Assembly (NCBI GenBank): GCA_028829895.1 | Contig: CM054178.1 | Coordinates: 68,376,835-68,440,834 of the forward strand | From: Sinotaia quadrata | Taxonomy: Eukaryota; Mollusca; Gastropoda; Architaenioglossa; Viviparidae | Direction: 5' to 3' | DNA length: 64,000 bases | Position numbers and translations under genes: made by a program | Part shown: one piece after another, positions 1 through 18,639 of the stretch | Layout of the letters: every line of letters begins with the position of its first letter | How positions within the stretch are numbered: position 1 is the first letter of the stretch | The notes under the pieces: generated by a model | Databases searched by the model: none | The model's input: only the letters and a program-made list of their open reading frames with translations | Told to the model about the DNA's origin: nothing

Positions 1-407
1 CTTCTCTATTAAGTTTTAACCGGCAAAAAATAGTGATTAGCTTATATAAAGGTACATGTTAACCGGCATAAAATAGTAAATCACTCATATAAAGTTACAT
101 GATAACCGGCAGATAAGTGTGAATAACTAATATAAAGGTATATGTTAATGTGCATAAAATAATAAATAACTCATATAAATGTACATGTTAACCAGTATGA
201 AATAGGAAATCACTCATATAAATATACATTTTATCCGGCATAAAATAGTAAGTCATTCATAAAAATGTACATGTTATCCAGCATAAAAAGAGTAAATGGA
301 TCATATAAAGGAACACGTTATCTGGTACAAAATAGTAAATCACTCATATAAAAGTACGTGTTATCCGGATTAAAATAGTAAATCAGTCATATAAAGGACA
401 TGTTAAA
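1..407. repeat. Minisatellite, ~43-bp unit, about 9 copies
   Basis: Degenerate direct repeats; each unit carries an ACCGGCATAAAATAGT-like core followed by a CTCATATAAA-like segment and ACATGTTA. The array runs off the left window edge, so its true size is unknown. No coding potential seen. Confidence 0.85.
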
Positions 408-925
408 TTATTTGGGTGAACCAGGAATGCCGGGTCCTGCCTCTCTCTGATCCAAGCGGCGCGAATGTGCTGATCTTAGAGCTATCTAATTAAGCATTCA
501 CCGCTCGGGGTCAAGCAATGCTCCGAATGGTTAATTGTAGGGCAGATAGAAGAGCTAATTGTAGCTGCATTCGAAACAACTGGTAGCGGTGATCATTCCT
601 TATATAGATAGGGTTTGGGTAAACTATTTCTAGCTTAAGATGAAAGTGTGGTGACATTCTGTCATCGCGTGATAGCAGGTGCATTTAAAAAATAAAAATT
701 ATTTATTTAAAAATTCCTTCATAAGACACTGCCATACTTCGAAAACCTGCTAGTGTACCGGCTTTATTTTAAACTAAAAGAATTTTGAAAATCACAACGA
801 CAAATTACTATAGATTTTATGAACTCTAGGCTAATCTGTTACTATAGGAAATGTTGTAATTATTGACGATTGACTTCATCACCCCAACTGTTCCGGCTTG
901 CGACACCTGCCACCTCAGTCAGTTT
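408..925. other. Unassigned sequence
   Basis: No gene, RNA or transposon could be supported. A locally GC-richer stretch at about 420-560 stands out from its surroundings but has no convincing reading frame or splice-site pair. Confidence 0.5.
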
Positions 926-929
926 TGAT

Positions 930-1425
930 TGTCCATATATTTCTGGATTTTTTCAGTTACCTGTTTGACTCTCCATAGATTTCTGTTTCTATTTCATCAC
1001 CTTCTTGACAGTTCATATATTTCTGTTTCTATTTAGTCACCTTCTTGACAGTCCATATATTTCTGTTTCTATTTAGTCACTTGACAGTTCATAGATTTCT
1101 GTTTCTATTTAGTCACTTGAAAGTTCATAGATTTCTGTTTCTATTTCAGTTACCTTGACAGTTCATAGATTTCTGTTTCTATTTAGTCACTTGACAGTTC
1201 ATAGATTTCTCTATTTCAGTCACCTTCTAGACAGTCCATAGATTTCTGTTTGCTATTTCATCACCTTCTTGAGAGTCCATAGATTTTTGTTTCTATTTCA
1301 TCACCTTCTAGACAGTCCATAGATTTCTGTTTGCTATTTCATCACCTTCTTGAGAGTCCATAGATTTCTGTTTGCTATTTCATCACCTTCTAGACAGTCC
1401 ATAGATTTCTGTTTCTATTGCAGTT
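930..1425. repeat. Minisatellite, ~35-46-bp unit
   Basis: About eleven irregular units built on CATAGATTTCTGTTTCTATT plus a TCACCTTCTTGACAG-like segment. Unit length varies because the second segment is shortened in some units. Confidence 0.85.
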
Positions 1426-1667
1426 GCATGCTCGTGTAACTATCACTGCTCCCCATAATACCGCACGTTCTTGCGCCACACTAAAGTACTTCTAATATAA
1501 CTAATAGCACATAAAGTGTCCGTATTCTATTTTGCTGAAACTCGTGAAATGAAATTCATGAAATGCAGTTCAGCATTTGTTGAACATGAGCACGCCATGA
1601 CACAAGTACAATAGAACCTTCTACTTCCAGAATATATTTATTAGCTGACAAGTACTGAGAAAGTAAT

Positions 1668-2130
1668 AGGTTAGTGTGGTGAGCCACACGCTGAATGCAC
1701 CCTGCTCAGTGTGGTGAACCACACGCTGGATGCACCCTGCTCAGTGTGGTGAACCACACGCTGGATGCACTCTGCTCAGTGTGGTGAACCATACGCTGAA
1801 TGACCCTGCTCAGTGTGGTGAACCACACGTTGAATGCACCTTGCTCAGTGTGGTAAACTACACACTGAATGCACTCTGCTCAGTGTGGTGAACCACACGC
1901 TGAATGCACCCTGCTCAGTGTGTGAACCACACGCTGAATGCACCCTGCTCAGTGTGGTGAACCACACGTTGAATGCACCTTGCTCAGTGTGGTGACCCAC
2001 ACGCTGAATGCGCCCTGCTCAGTGTGTGAACCACACGCTGAATGCACCCTGCTCAGTGTGGTGAACCACATGCTGAATGCACCCTGCTGAGTGTGGTGAA
2101 TCACACGCTGAATGCACCCTGCTGAATGTA
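1668..2130. repeat. Minisatellite, ~38-bp unit, about 12 copies
   Basis: Tandem units with core CTCAGTGTGGTGAACCACAC followed by GCTGAATGCACCCTG. The core contains a GTGTGGTGAACCACAC near-palindrome, so each unit could fold into a short hairpin. Confidence 0.9.
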
Positions 2131-3058
2131 GTCAGTATACCGCTCGTCAACACGTATCTTAACTGTTGTGACGTCCAGGGCTATTAATCATCAATCTTGA
2201 GCGTCACATTGTCTTCGAGATCACACACAAACACACACGCACATACATGCATCCGGCTTCCAGGTTGATTTATCATTCCTTTTCTATTTTAGAGATATGT
2301 GTATAGAATAAACTGAATATTTTCCTTTCGGCAGAAAACACTAAAAGATATAATCTAAGGGACGTAACAATGATGTTTTCTGTTAGTCGACAAGATTTTC
2401 GGGACTTGGGTTTGAAATGTGGTTAGTCGAATTTGAACGCTGCTATTGAAAAAGCCTGCTATATACCTAAATTTAGATTACGTTGCAAGTGTTTTATTAA
2501 GTATTAGTTCACTAGATATTGCTTCTTTAACAGTCCCCGTTGTGCCAATGCAGATTTTTTAAGATTTCGATTTATTCACAATCGTAATATTATAAGGAAA
2601 GTTTCTTTCGGATCTCCGTAATATTTATTACTACTGTTGATAATGATTTTGATATTATCATCGTCCTAATGTTAATAATTCCATCACCAGTATCACCATT
2701 TTCACCATTTTGCTATAAATGAAATATTGTTATAAACATGACTAATTTTAGTATTGCTATTATTATTAATAGTAGTGGTAACAGCAGTATAAATGTAGTA
2801 CAAACGCTGGTAGTTATAAATGAGCAGTAAACAGGGTATGTGTTAGTCGGTATACTTTACTATATGTTTGTGAAATAGTTATTTAATATTTTAGACATAA
2901 AATATATGGATTCATTGATCTTTGTTTTACACTAATTTCGTACCTCACAAAATAGACTTATTTATTGCTCTTATACATTCTAATAAAAATAGAGAAAAAA
3001 ATAATTTTTTTTCTTTGTAACAATTTAATGCTGAAGATAATCTTTTCTTGTTTTCCAG
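2131..3058. other. Probable cadherin intron or upstream sequence, nothing recognised
   Basis: AT-rich with no recognised gene. The polypyrimidine-rich end (TTTTCTTGTTTTCCAG) is the acceptor of the first visible cadherin exon, so at least the right part is probably intron. Confidence 0.5.
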
Positions 3059-9424
<6,366 letters not shown>

Positions 9425-10880
9425 CGGTTCATTTAGACTTCCTTAACTAAAGGGCACCCTTGCATGGATGACTATTTTAATTGTTTTGAATTTGCGGCTT
9501 TTGTGATAACATTGATGTCAGTATTAATTTTTTTGCAACATATTACTGTCTACGTCGCTTCAGATCATTTGTGGCAAGTAATGTGAAAGTATAATTTCAA
9601 GTATATTTTGTTTATAAAATTTTGGGGTAGTGCAAAGTTTATTTGTACAGAAAAATATAATTTTATTGTGCAAATTATTCTTATATTTTAAGAGTAATTA
9701 TATTAAAAAGTATCAGTTTATTGTATAAAGTGTTATTATAATGTAAAGTTTAATTTGACAGAAATGTACATTTTGGGGAGTCAGTGTAATTTTATAATAA
9801 ATTGTACTTTAATTACAAAGTGCAATTACACTGTAAATGTACATTTTGGGGAGTCAATATAATTTTATAATAAAGTGTACTTTAATTACAAAGTGCAATT
9901 ACACTGTAAATGTACATTTTGGGGAGTCGGTATAATTTTATAATAAAGTGTACTTTAATTAAAAAGTGCAATTACACTGTAAATGTACATTTTGGGGAGC
10001 CAGTATAATTTTATAATAAAGTGTACTTTAATTAAAAAGTGCAATTACACTGTAAAAGCACATTTTGGGGAGCCAGTATAATTTTATAATAAAGTGTACT
10101 TTAATTAAAAAGTGCAATTACACTGTAAATGTACATTTTGGGGAGTCAGTATAATTTTATAATAAAGTGTACTTTAATTACAAAGTGCAATTACACCTGT
10201 AAATGCAAATGTATTGGTGACGTGTACACTTACTTTTGCCTAGCTATAATGTATAGTGCATCTTTAGTGAACATCGCGTCTGAATTATAAACTGTTGTTC
10301 AGATGTACTAAGTAATTGTAATGTAATAAATGTATTTGCAAGCGTTTTCTAAATGCATTATGATGCGTAAATGTTTAATAAAGTGTGATTTTATTATAAT
10401 GTTTAATTTATTGTAAATTTCATAGTATCTATAAATTGTAAATACATTTAAACTGTGCATGTAAGGTAAAAAGTAATTTATATTAAAAAATGTAGTAAAA
10501 TTGTACATACATTATAATCAAATTACATTATACAGCTAAATTGTAAAGTTTATTTGTATATTTCAGGGTATTTCAACTGCAGTATGCAATTGTAGTATAC
10601 AGTTTAAATGTATTTGAGAAACGTAATTATGAAACGTGATTATACTGTAAAATGTAACTTACAGTAAAATATATTTAATTGTAAACTATACTTGTATTCT
10701 GAAAAGTAATTATACTTCAAATTATAGCAGAATTATAATTGTTATATTGGAAACGATAATTATATTGCACAGAAATTTGTTCAGTAAATGTAATAAAATA
10801 TAAAATGTTGACTGCTTTGTATATTGTAAAGTGACGTATTTAGAAATACAACCTGTAATGTGTCACTAGTGAAAATAAAG
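9425..10880 (+). other. Presumptive cadherin 3' UTR / downstream region
   Basis: Follows the cadherin stop codon. It is strongly AT-rich and includes a tandem array (9760-10200) and an AATAAA polyadenylation-type hexamer in GAAAATAAAGTTTC near 10872. No second ORF seen. The transcript end is not established. Confidence 0.4.
9760..10200. repeat. Minisatellite, ~73-bp unit, 6 copies
   Basis: Highly similar units containing GTACATTTTGGGGAGTC, ATAATTTTATAATAAAGTG and AAAGTGCAATTACACTGTAA. Units differ by only a few bases, so expansion looks recent. The AATAAA within each unit could also act as a polyadenylation signal. Confidence 0.92.
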
Positions 10881-11540
10881 TTTCATCATCATATGAAGCA
10901 GAATTTGTCTGGATTTTAAAATTCTAATATTTAAAGAAAATTGTTCCTGTTGCAATCTCTGCAACAAATATACACATCCATGTGTTCATACAGTGAAACA
11001 GTCGAACAAACAGACAGACGAACAGAGGAATGTAAGAAGCCTCGAGCCATGCAAACGACTCACGAAACGATAACTCTGATAAGACTGATGTGAGAAAAAG
11101 ACGTAGTCTGCATTCTTTAAATTAGAAAAGTTTATCCACAAGTACATCTGATGAAGTATATCCATCTTAGATTAAATAGAACAGCAAATTTATATATTTT
11201 CTATTCATTGGCATAGGGATATCAGGAGTTATCTTCTCCCACCTTGTCACAACGCTATTTCCTTTAACATCCGTAATCTAGTTCATCAGTTGATTTAGTT
11301 TTGTTTGATATGCTCCCCCCACTTGTTTAAAATCATACGTATTCATAATGAGAATACGAGCGAACGTCTGAGCGAAACTGATTGTTGGTTAGGCTCGTGA
11401 CCTACTTAATGACCTCAATGGAGTGTGGATTGATGTGTTGACAGTCATTATACAGTACGTACTATAAAACTTACATGTGTAATGTAAAGTTTGTAAAGGC
11501 AGGAATTAACAGTAGACACCCGCTAACAGTGCACATTTGA
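10881..11540. other. Unassigned intergenic sequence
   Basis: No coding, RNA or transposon signal recognised. Confidence 0.5.
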
Positions 11541-12175
11541 AATAGTATGATTAAGTATATATTTCCCCTGAATACACTGATTATAGCTAGTAATAAACAC
11601 AGTAGACTATAGCTAGTAATGAACACAGTAATTCATACTTTTTAGAGAGCAAACTAATTATATAGCTAGTAATGAATACTGTAAATTACAGTTATAATGA
11701 ATACAGTAAATTATATCTAGTAATGAGCACAGTAAAGTACAGAGAGCAACGAGCATTGTAAATTATAGCTAGTAATGAACACAATAAATTATAGCTAGTT
11801 ATGAACACAGTAAATTATAGCTAGTAATGAACACAACAAATTATAGATAGTTATGAACACAGTAAATTATAGCTAGTAATGAACACAATAAATTATAGAT
11901 AGTTATGAACACAGTAAATTATAGCTAGTAATGAACACAACAAATTATAGATAGTTATGAACACAGTAAATTATAGCTAGTAATGAACACAATAAATTAT
12001 AGCTAGTTATGAACACAGTAAATTATAGCTAGTAATGAATACAATAAATTATAGCTAGTTATGAACACAGTAAATTATAGCTAGTAATGAACACAACAAA
12101 TTATAGATAGTTATGAACACAGTAAATTATAGCTAGTAATGAACACAACGAATTCTAGCTAGTTATGAACACTGT
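11541..12175. repeat. Minisatellite, 26-bp unit with 52-bp higher order
   Basis: Units of the form ATTATAGCTAGTAATGAACA plus CAGTAA. In the clean part (about 11760-12150) two variants alternate: TAGCTAGTAATGAACACAA(T/C) and TAG(A/C)TAGTTATGAACACAGT, giving a 52-bp higher-order period. Confidence 0.92.
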
Positions 12176-12511
12176 ACTTTAAAGCTTGTAGAGAAAGCAT
12201 GAATTATATCTAATATATGTACGTTTCGTCACGACAACAAAATGTATGCAGCACGCCTTTACTTGCGACTGTCTTTCTGTTCGCTGAAGCCATATAATTT
12301 AGGGACACGAGGCATCAGATCGGACAATTTAAAGAACCACAACTCAAGACGACAATGCGTTAGTCAGCAAATATGGTAATAATTTTCTATTTTCCCACCC
12401 CTTCATAAATGTGAAAAAATAAACCATTGTTTATGAGTTTGAAGGTATTTTTATCTCGCAGGCAGTATTTCACAAATTATCCCTCTCTGTAAAAACGCTT
12501 TTTATTTTTGT

Positions 12512-12785
12512 AATGAAGAGATAATACAACAAATAAATAGTTTGCCTTTCTTTTGAGTAATGTTTGCTAAGTATGCACGCAATAATACATTACTCAATTA
12601 AAACAAAGAGATAATACAACAAATAAATAGTTTGCCTTTTGAGTACTGTTTGCTAAGTATGCACGCAATAATACATTACTCAATTGAAACAAAGAGATAA
12701 TACAACAAATAAATAGTTTGCCTTTTGAGTAATGTTTGCTAAGTATGCACGCAATAATACATTACTCAATTAAAACAAAGAGATA
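12512..12785. repeat. ~86-90-bp direct repeat, 3 copies
   Basis: Three near-identical copies starting AAGAGATAATACAACAAATA at about 12514, 12606 and 12692, each ending ACATTACTCAATTAAAACA. The first copy has a small insertion (CTTT). Confidence 0.92.
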
Positions 12786-12789
12786 CGCA

Positions 12790-13406
12790 TGCGCAAGCGC
12801 GTTAAATGTTAAAAATAATGCTGCAAACCGCTAAACTTAAAAAAATATTATTTTATTATTAAGGAGCTCATCAGCTATGCTAATAAAAGTTTGTTTATGG
12901 AAAATATGTATAAGAAATTTTCTGATCCTTGTTTGTTGTTTTTCTACCTTATTTCCAGTTATCACAACATTGAAATGCGCAGTTATCTCCTCCTAAGTGA
13001 CAGGCAGTGACTCCAATGTTGGTCAAGTAATGTACGAAATTCACTGAAATCTCTCTTCAATGTGTTAACTATTTTTTGCGTGTTGTTTTATAAGTGCAGA
13101 TTAAGTCTGATGAGATGTTAGAATACTGCTTTATCACTCATCAAGATACATCATTTCATAGCGCAAGCACTTAACATATAGTTATCTTTACCTCTGAAAT
13201 TATCTTTTGACCGGTCAGGATATCACAAACATTGATTGGTTACTGCCGCTATGTTTTGAAAGGAGCATATGCAGTTTACGATTTTAAATAAATATTATTG
13301 ACACAATACAATTTGCAAGTTTAGTCATGCTTAGTGTTAATGAACGAGACTTTGATTATGAATTTAAGGGATTTGATGACACAGAATTTTTTATTGAAAT
13401 AAATGT
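12790..13406. other. Unassigned sequence left of the segmental duplication
   Basis: No recognisable feature. The left border of the duplication falls at the CCCAGTAATGTGG shared with 24936. Confidence 0.45.
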
Positions 13407-14001
13407 CCCAGTAATGTGGTTTTATTTATTATTCATAATTTAATTATGTCAAACTTTATTTTTATTGCATAAAGTATTAACATATTATAATTGGAATTAG
13501 TAATTTATGGTGGGCATGTGTGTGTGTTTGTGTGGGCGTGCTCCTAATGATGTCTAGAGTATGCTTAATGATATCATAATGTCTAGAGTATGCTTAATGA
13601 TATCATAATGTCTAGAGTATGCTTAATGATATCATGCACTCGATATTAATAGGCTGAATACGATGCATGAGAAAATAAAGTGATTAAATATTATGACAAG
13701 AAATGTAACATTTAAAAAATGTAAATTAACTTTTCAATTAAAATTATAAACTATCACGCCTATTATTACTTTAATTCAATAAGATAAGCTGCAGACAAAC
13801 TGAACTCAGCGGTAGAAGTTAAATCAAAATAATAATTATGTCTCATAAATCAGATATCTTAAGCGGTTTCAAATAAATATAAAACATCGCTGTATATGAA
13901 ACAGTGCAAGACTTTAGTGGACTAAGGAGAGTCAAAATGGCGCGGCTAATGAATGCCTCTTAATAATGGCATTTAGACTGTCACGCTTTCCGTAGTTGTC
14001 A

Positions 14002-14457
14002 TTAAATTATTTCCCCGAATGCACGTGCTAGTTTGTACTCTCGCCACATCTGGCACTGTGCACACATCCCGCACCAACAGATTACGCACTGGTCACACAT
14101 GATTGAACCCTGCATCACAAGCAATCAATATAAAGCGTTCTGTATTACTGTGCCTCTTTATATGGATACGTAGATAGAAGGAAGCACGGATAAATTGATA
14201 AATGGATGGACGTAATAGGTGGACGTAAATATATGGATATGTAGATGAGCTTACACGTCGTGTCAGATAGATAGAAAAGTAGAGACAAACATACAAACAG
14301 ATTGATAGAGATATATAAAATGACATATAATAATAAATATGGGAAACAGATAGATAGATAAATGGATGGATAGATAGACAGATAGATAGACGGACAGACA
14401 GACAGACAGATAGATAGATAGACAGACTGACAGACAGACAGACAGATAGATAGATAG

Positions 14458-14530
<73 letters not shown>

Positions 14531-14822
14531 GTAGGTAGGTAGGTAGAAATATTGCTTAAATAAAATTATTCATTGAAATTATAAAGATTTAAATTACACA
14601 CAAACCTCAATATTAAGCAGTGTTCGAACTTTGGTCCTCATAATGACAAGATAATTTCCCACACAGCATGGGACACATAAATCTTCTTGCATTTTGCTAG
14701 ACATAATCATGGCAGCGATATTAAAGCAGCCGCAGCAGTTACAACAGATCGAGGCGTAGCTTCCAAAGCAACATACAGTTAGACCTTGATGAACACAGAG
14801 TTATAAATGACTACATTAGGAA

Positions 14823-14903
<81 letters not shown>

Positions 14904-15510
14904 TATTACAAGTGAAATGTTGATATTTATAAATATAATATGCGCTGACTTTAAATAAACTGTACTTACAAACAAAAGATGCGAACATTTAATAATATTA
15001 TTATGTATAGAAGTGCGTAACTCTAGATACATTTAGAAAGTAGACATTTTTATTCTTTGGATAAGATTCTGACAAAATAAATGTATCTTTCCGAACTCCA
15101 TTGAATGAGGTGGATCGGGGGTCAACCAAGAGAAAAGACGTGTATCTTAATTTAACGAACGACTTGATTGGTTGATGGACTAATGGAGAAATGACTGTAC
15201 ATTTCCATACTGAATGAAGTATGAATGAAATGACGAATAATGAAGAAGAGTACAGAGAATGGAGTAGAATTATGATTGAATAGGCGAGAGAGATTTATTG
15301 TACTTTACATTACAAAGAATATTCAACGCCAACCGACTGGCAGACAGGTGGAGAAACTGTGTATAAATGAATGTTTTTGTTTGTGTTTTTGGCGCGTCTG
15401 TATGAGTAAGTGGCTAAAAGAAAATCCAAATGGATGGTTTCGTAGATATACAGGCAGCCAACCAGTCAGCCAGCCAGATAGATAATCATAAACACTTAAT
15501 TAGAGATGTC

Positions 15511-15559
<49 letters not shown>

Positions 15560-16765
15560 AAGAGAGAGACATATATACAGACAGGCAGGCACACAGACAG
15601 ACAGATGGATAGATAGATAAATAGATTAATAGATAGATAGATAGATAGATAGACAGTGTGGCAGTCTAAATTTGCCAATCTCTATTTCTAAACTTAATTG
15701 TTATTTAAAATGTTAAATTGTCATAGTGACCCGAACTTGTGCACTGCTTATTCTGAGTTTTTTAAGTTACAAAGTCGGAAGTAAACAATTAAAGGGAAGG
15801 ATGGATAATTGTCCAATGTTAAGTTACAAAGTCGGAAGTAAACAATTAAAGGGGAGGATGGATAATTGTCCAATGTTAAGTTACAAAGTCGGAAGTAAAC
15901 AATTAAAGGGGAGGATGGATAATTGTCAAATGTTAAGTTACAAAGTCGGAAGTAAACAGTTAAAGGGGAGGATGGATAATTGTCCAATGTTAAGTGAATA
16001 TTGTTGTGACCTGATGTGTCAACACTCTTTGATTATATTCATATCTTGTATATTTGATTGTTGATTTCATAAATATATTGTTAATGTTAATGACCATCTT
16101 ACACATATTGATTACCATATGTTGGAGGTGAAAGTGGATGGATGGATGATCGCTAAATATAGATTAACAGACGGATTTATCTTTCTCCTCTATTAAGTAA
16201 TTTTCCACTGATGGAAATATTGTGTGATGGTAAATGTTTATCTTTAATGTTGTGGAAGACATAAAACCTTTACATCGCCCGCATATTCGCCTCGTGAGGG
16301 AGATGAGTGGTGTCTTAAGGAGAATTATTAATGACAAATTAAAATTCTCATAAATTGTAATTAGTTTTGGTTGATAATTAAGATATTCATTACTTGTAAT
16401 TAGTTTGGGGTGATCAATTAACAATAATAATCATAATCAATAACTAGAGTGATATATCCGTCACAGACAGATATATTAAGTTACCTATGCCAATATCATC
16501 CCAACATGAACACAAGCCTGTTCTCCACCCCCTTTGCTTGATGACCTGAGGTCTGGCAAACACGTCAGTGATCGATGAGGCACTGGAGGGTTGTAAAGTC
16601 AATGGTTGGAGGTAGAACATGGGTTGTTCTTGGTACATAATATCAGTTTGTGATTGTAGTTGTTGGTTCATATTAGCGGGTTGTTGTAGAATGTATGGAC
16701 CGCATGGTGGATTGTATTGTTGATTTGGATGTTCGTAAACAGCTGGAGGCCACTGATGATCCAAG
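14002..16765 (-). CDS. PLAC8/cornifelin-like gene A, 5' end probably damaged
   Basis: Small Cys-rich protein of the PLAC8 family; members are membrane-associated or secreted-region proteins of varied function, so no specific role is claimed. Exons on the minus strand: about 16765-16485, 14784-14606 and 14109-14002 (stop). The first encodes a Pro/Gln-rich leader ([15 protein letters not shown]) and [16 protein letters not shown]. The second encodes [25 protein letters not shown] and an R-T-K-V-R segment. The third encodes [16 protein letters not shown] and WREY. Phases match (1 then 0), with donors GTAACT and GTTTGT and acceptors TCAAG and TGCAG. Unlike copy B, the first exon's acceptor reads GTAA instead of GTAG and about 11 bases are lost just after it; an in-frame stop lies upstream. 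The Gln-rich part is also much shorter. It may use another start (ATG in NMNQQ) or be decaying. Confidence 0.65.
14341..14545. repeat. (GATA)n/(GACA)n microsatellite
   Basis: Tetranucleotide array in intron 2 of PLAC8 gene A, ending in (GTAG)n. The same intron of gene B carries its own, longer array at 25810-26072. Confidence 0.95.
14825..14902. repeat. (CA)n microsatellite
   Basis: About 38 CA units in intron 1 of gene A, about 40 bp from the exon 2 acceptor. The matching position in gene B has been converted to the repeat array 26291-26575. Confidence 0.95.
15520..15660. repeat. (GT)n and (GATA/GACA)n microsatellites
   Basis: A (GT)n run at about 15524-15557, then a GATA/GACA-type array to 15655 that leads directly into the dispersed repeat at 15656. 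Confidence 0.9.
15656..16450 (+). mobile_element. Dispersed repeat (family R), composite copy
   Basis: Starts after a GATA array with TGTGGCAGT and CTCTATTTCTAAACTTAATT, followed by the TGACC(T/C)GA(A/C)CTTG motif, the tandem array 15770-15993, a GTATATTTGATTGTTGATTT segment, and the tail with ATCACTTGTAATTAGTT-like and CAATAATAATC(A/G)TAA motifs. The same ordered segments recur elsewhere in the window. No coding capacity seen, so it is a non-autonomous repeat of unknown class. Confidence 0.6.
15770..15993. repeat. Minisatellite, 57-bp unit, 4 copies
   Basis: Near-identical units (GTTACAAAGTCGGAAGTAAA, AGGATGGATAATTGTC). The period is divisible by three, so long spurious frames occur on both strands. 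The corresponding segment in other family R copies is single-copy. Confidence 0.93.
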
Positions 16766-16808
16766 TTACAAAGATCAAACACATATCACGGAAAACTATC
16801 CAATTGCA

Positions 16809-16901
<93 letters not shown>
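16809..16901. repeat. (CT)n microsatellite
   Basis: About 46 CT units just upstream (in gene direction) of PLAC8-A exon 1, followed on the right by a family R tail segment (16902-16985). Gene B has a (CT)n run at the same relative place. Confidence 0.97.
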
Positions 16902-16904
<3 letters not shown>

Positions 16905-16985
16905 TAAATTAAGATTCTCATCACTTGTAATTAGTTATGGGTGATTAATTAACAATAATAATCGTATCCAATAACTCGTGTGGCG

Positions 16986-17555
16986 TAGACGTCGCATTCT
17001 TAAATTTTAGTATTAACGATACTGGTAAACAGCCGCTTGAATTTACTAACGGGAAAACGATGGCAGTGTGGAGTTAGTCTTATTCTATTTCAATAAAACT
17101 TTAAAAAATGAATTTGTGAAAAACATAATCACCTTTTTGGAGGGGTCGTTGTTATCAGGGATTTCTAAAAGTAAGCTCGCAAAGGTTTGAATACTCTTTC
17201 TCAAACATATCCATTCCATACACATAGACGTAGCGGTATACAAACACGTAAATACATAGACACAGATAAAGACAAACGCATAGACACAGAGATAGACATG
17301 CACATAGATAGTGACAGACATACGCATATAGAGATAGGCATACGCATAGACACATAGATAGATATACAATTAGATTCAAAGGTAGATATCCAAATACACT
17401 GACGAATATGTGACAGAACTTGCCTTTGCTAATTTCTTTATTTTTATGGAAAAAGTGTATATCCCTCAGAAAGCAGTAGACAATCATTTTACCTGCACTC
17501 TACCTGTACGAAACAGGCTAACCACTAACCAGTGGGTTTAACTGCATTGACTAAC
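16986..17555. other. Unassigned sequence with degenerate ATAGACA repeats
   Basis: No gene recognised. An irregular CATAGACACAGAGATAG-like repetitive stretch occupies about 17215-17370. Confidence 0.5.
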
Positions 17556-17559
17556 TGTA

Positions 17560-18000
17560 CATTTGTAGGCTTTTGTGCGTGCATTTGTGAACATTGAAGG
17601 AATGTTTAAGTTTGCTTTTATGCGTACAATGAATGAATGTGTGTATTTGTATGTCTTGGTGTCTGCAATAAATGGGTGCATTTATATGCTTTCTGTGTCT
17701 ATTGATTGACTGTGTGCTTATGTATGCTTTGGTGTGTACATTGGCTGACTATGTGCATTTGTATGCTTTCTGTGTGTATTGATTGACTGTGTGTATTTGT
17801 TTGCTTTGGTGACCGCACTGGCTGCCTGTGTACATTTGTATGCTTTGTTTGTGTATTGATTGACTGCATTTATTTGTATGCCTTTTTGTATGCATTGACT
17901 GATTGTGTATTTGTCTGCTTTACTGTCTGCACTGACTTACTGTTTGTATTTGAATGCTTTAGTCTGCATTCACTGACTGTCTTTAAATACTTTTTAGTAT
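17560..18000. repeat. Degenerate minisatellite, ~60-bp unit
   Basis: About seven diverged units alternating ATTTGTATGCTTT(G/C) and TGCATTGACTGACTGTGTG-like motifs. Confidence 0.7.
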
Positions 18001-18195
18001 GAATTGTACTGCGGACACTGACTTCAATATGATGATACAAATTCTCGGGTTATTCTATCAGGCTCTGTACATAAATTAGTGAGCTAGCTCTGTGGCTCTA
18101 TATAGAGACTGGTAAACTATCTATCTGGAACTTTACAGAGATCAATGCGTTATCTATATTGCACATTATAAAGATCAATCAGGAGTCTATCCGCT

Positions 18196-18440
18196 AGTTC
18201 ACAGATTATTTTGCAGTTTATAGAGGTTAATGAGCTATCTAAATTGAAGTTATTGAGGTTAACGAGCTATCTAAATTGCAACAGAGAAGTTAATAAACTA
18301 TCTGATTTGCAATTTACAGAGGTTAACGAGCTATCTAAATTGCACTTTACAGAGGTTAATGAGCTATCTAAATTGCAGTTTACATATGTCAATGAGTATC
18401 TAAATTGCAGTTCACAGATGTTAATGAGCTATCTAAAATG
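18196..18440. repeat. Minisatellite, ~33-bp unit (copy A)
   Basis: Diverged units with TTACAGAGGTTAA(C/T)GAGCTATC and TAAATTGCA. The matching array in duplication copy B lies at 32200-32545. Confidence 0.85.
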
Positions 18441-18639
18441 CACATACCGTCCTTTTCGCACGGAAATCATTCTCGTCCTCGTCTTCACTGCCGTCCATTG
18501 CAGAATTGAACATCAGTGGTCTTTTACAAAGATCCTGTTGGGCATGCATGGAAGAATATATATTATTATCGCTATCATCATCATCACCATGATCATCATC
18601 ATTAAATTTTATTATTTCCGTTTGTTAGGTAATGAGTTG

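Noticed and set aside
15726..16064. 112-codon frame with repeated peptide
   Set aside because: A 57-bp repeat period divisible by three keeps the frame open on both strands; no domain.
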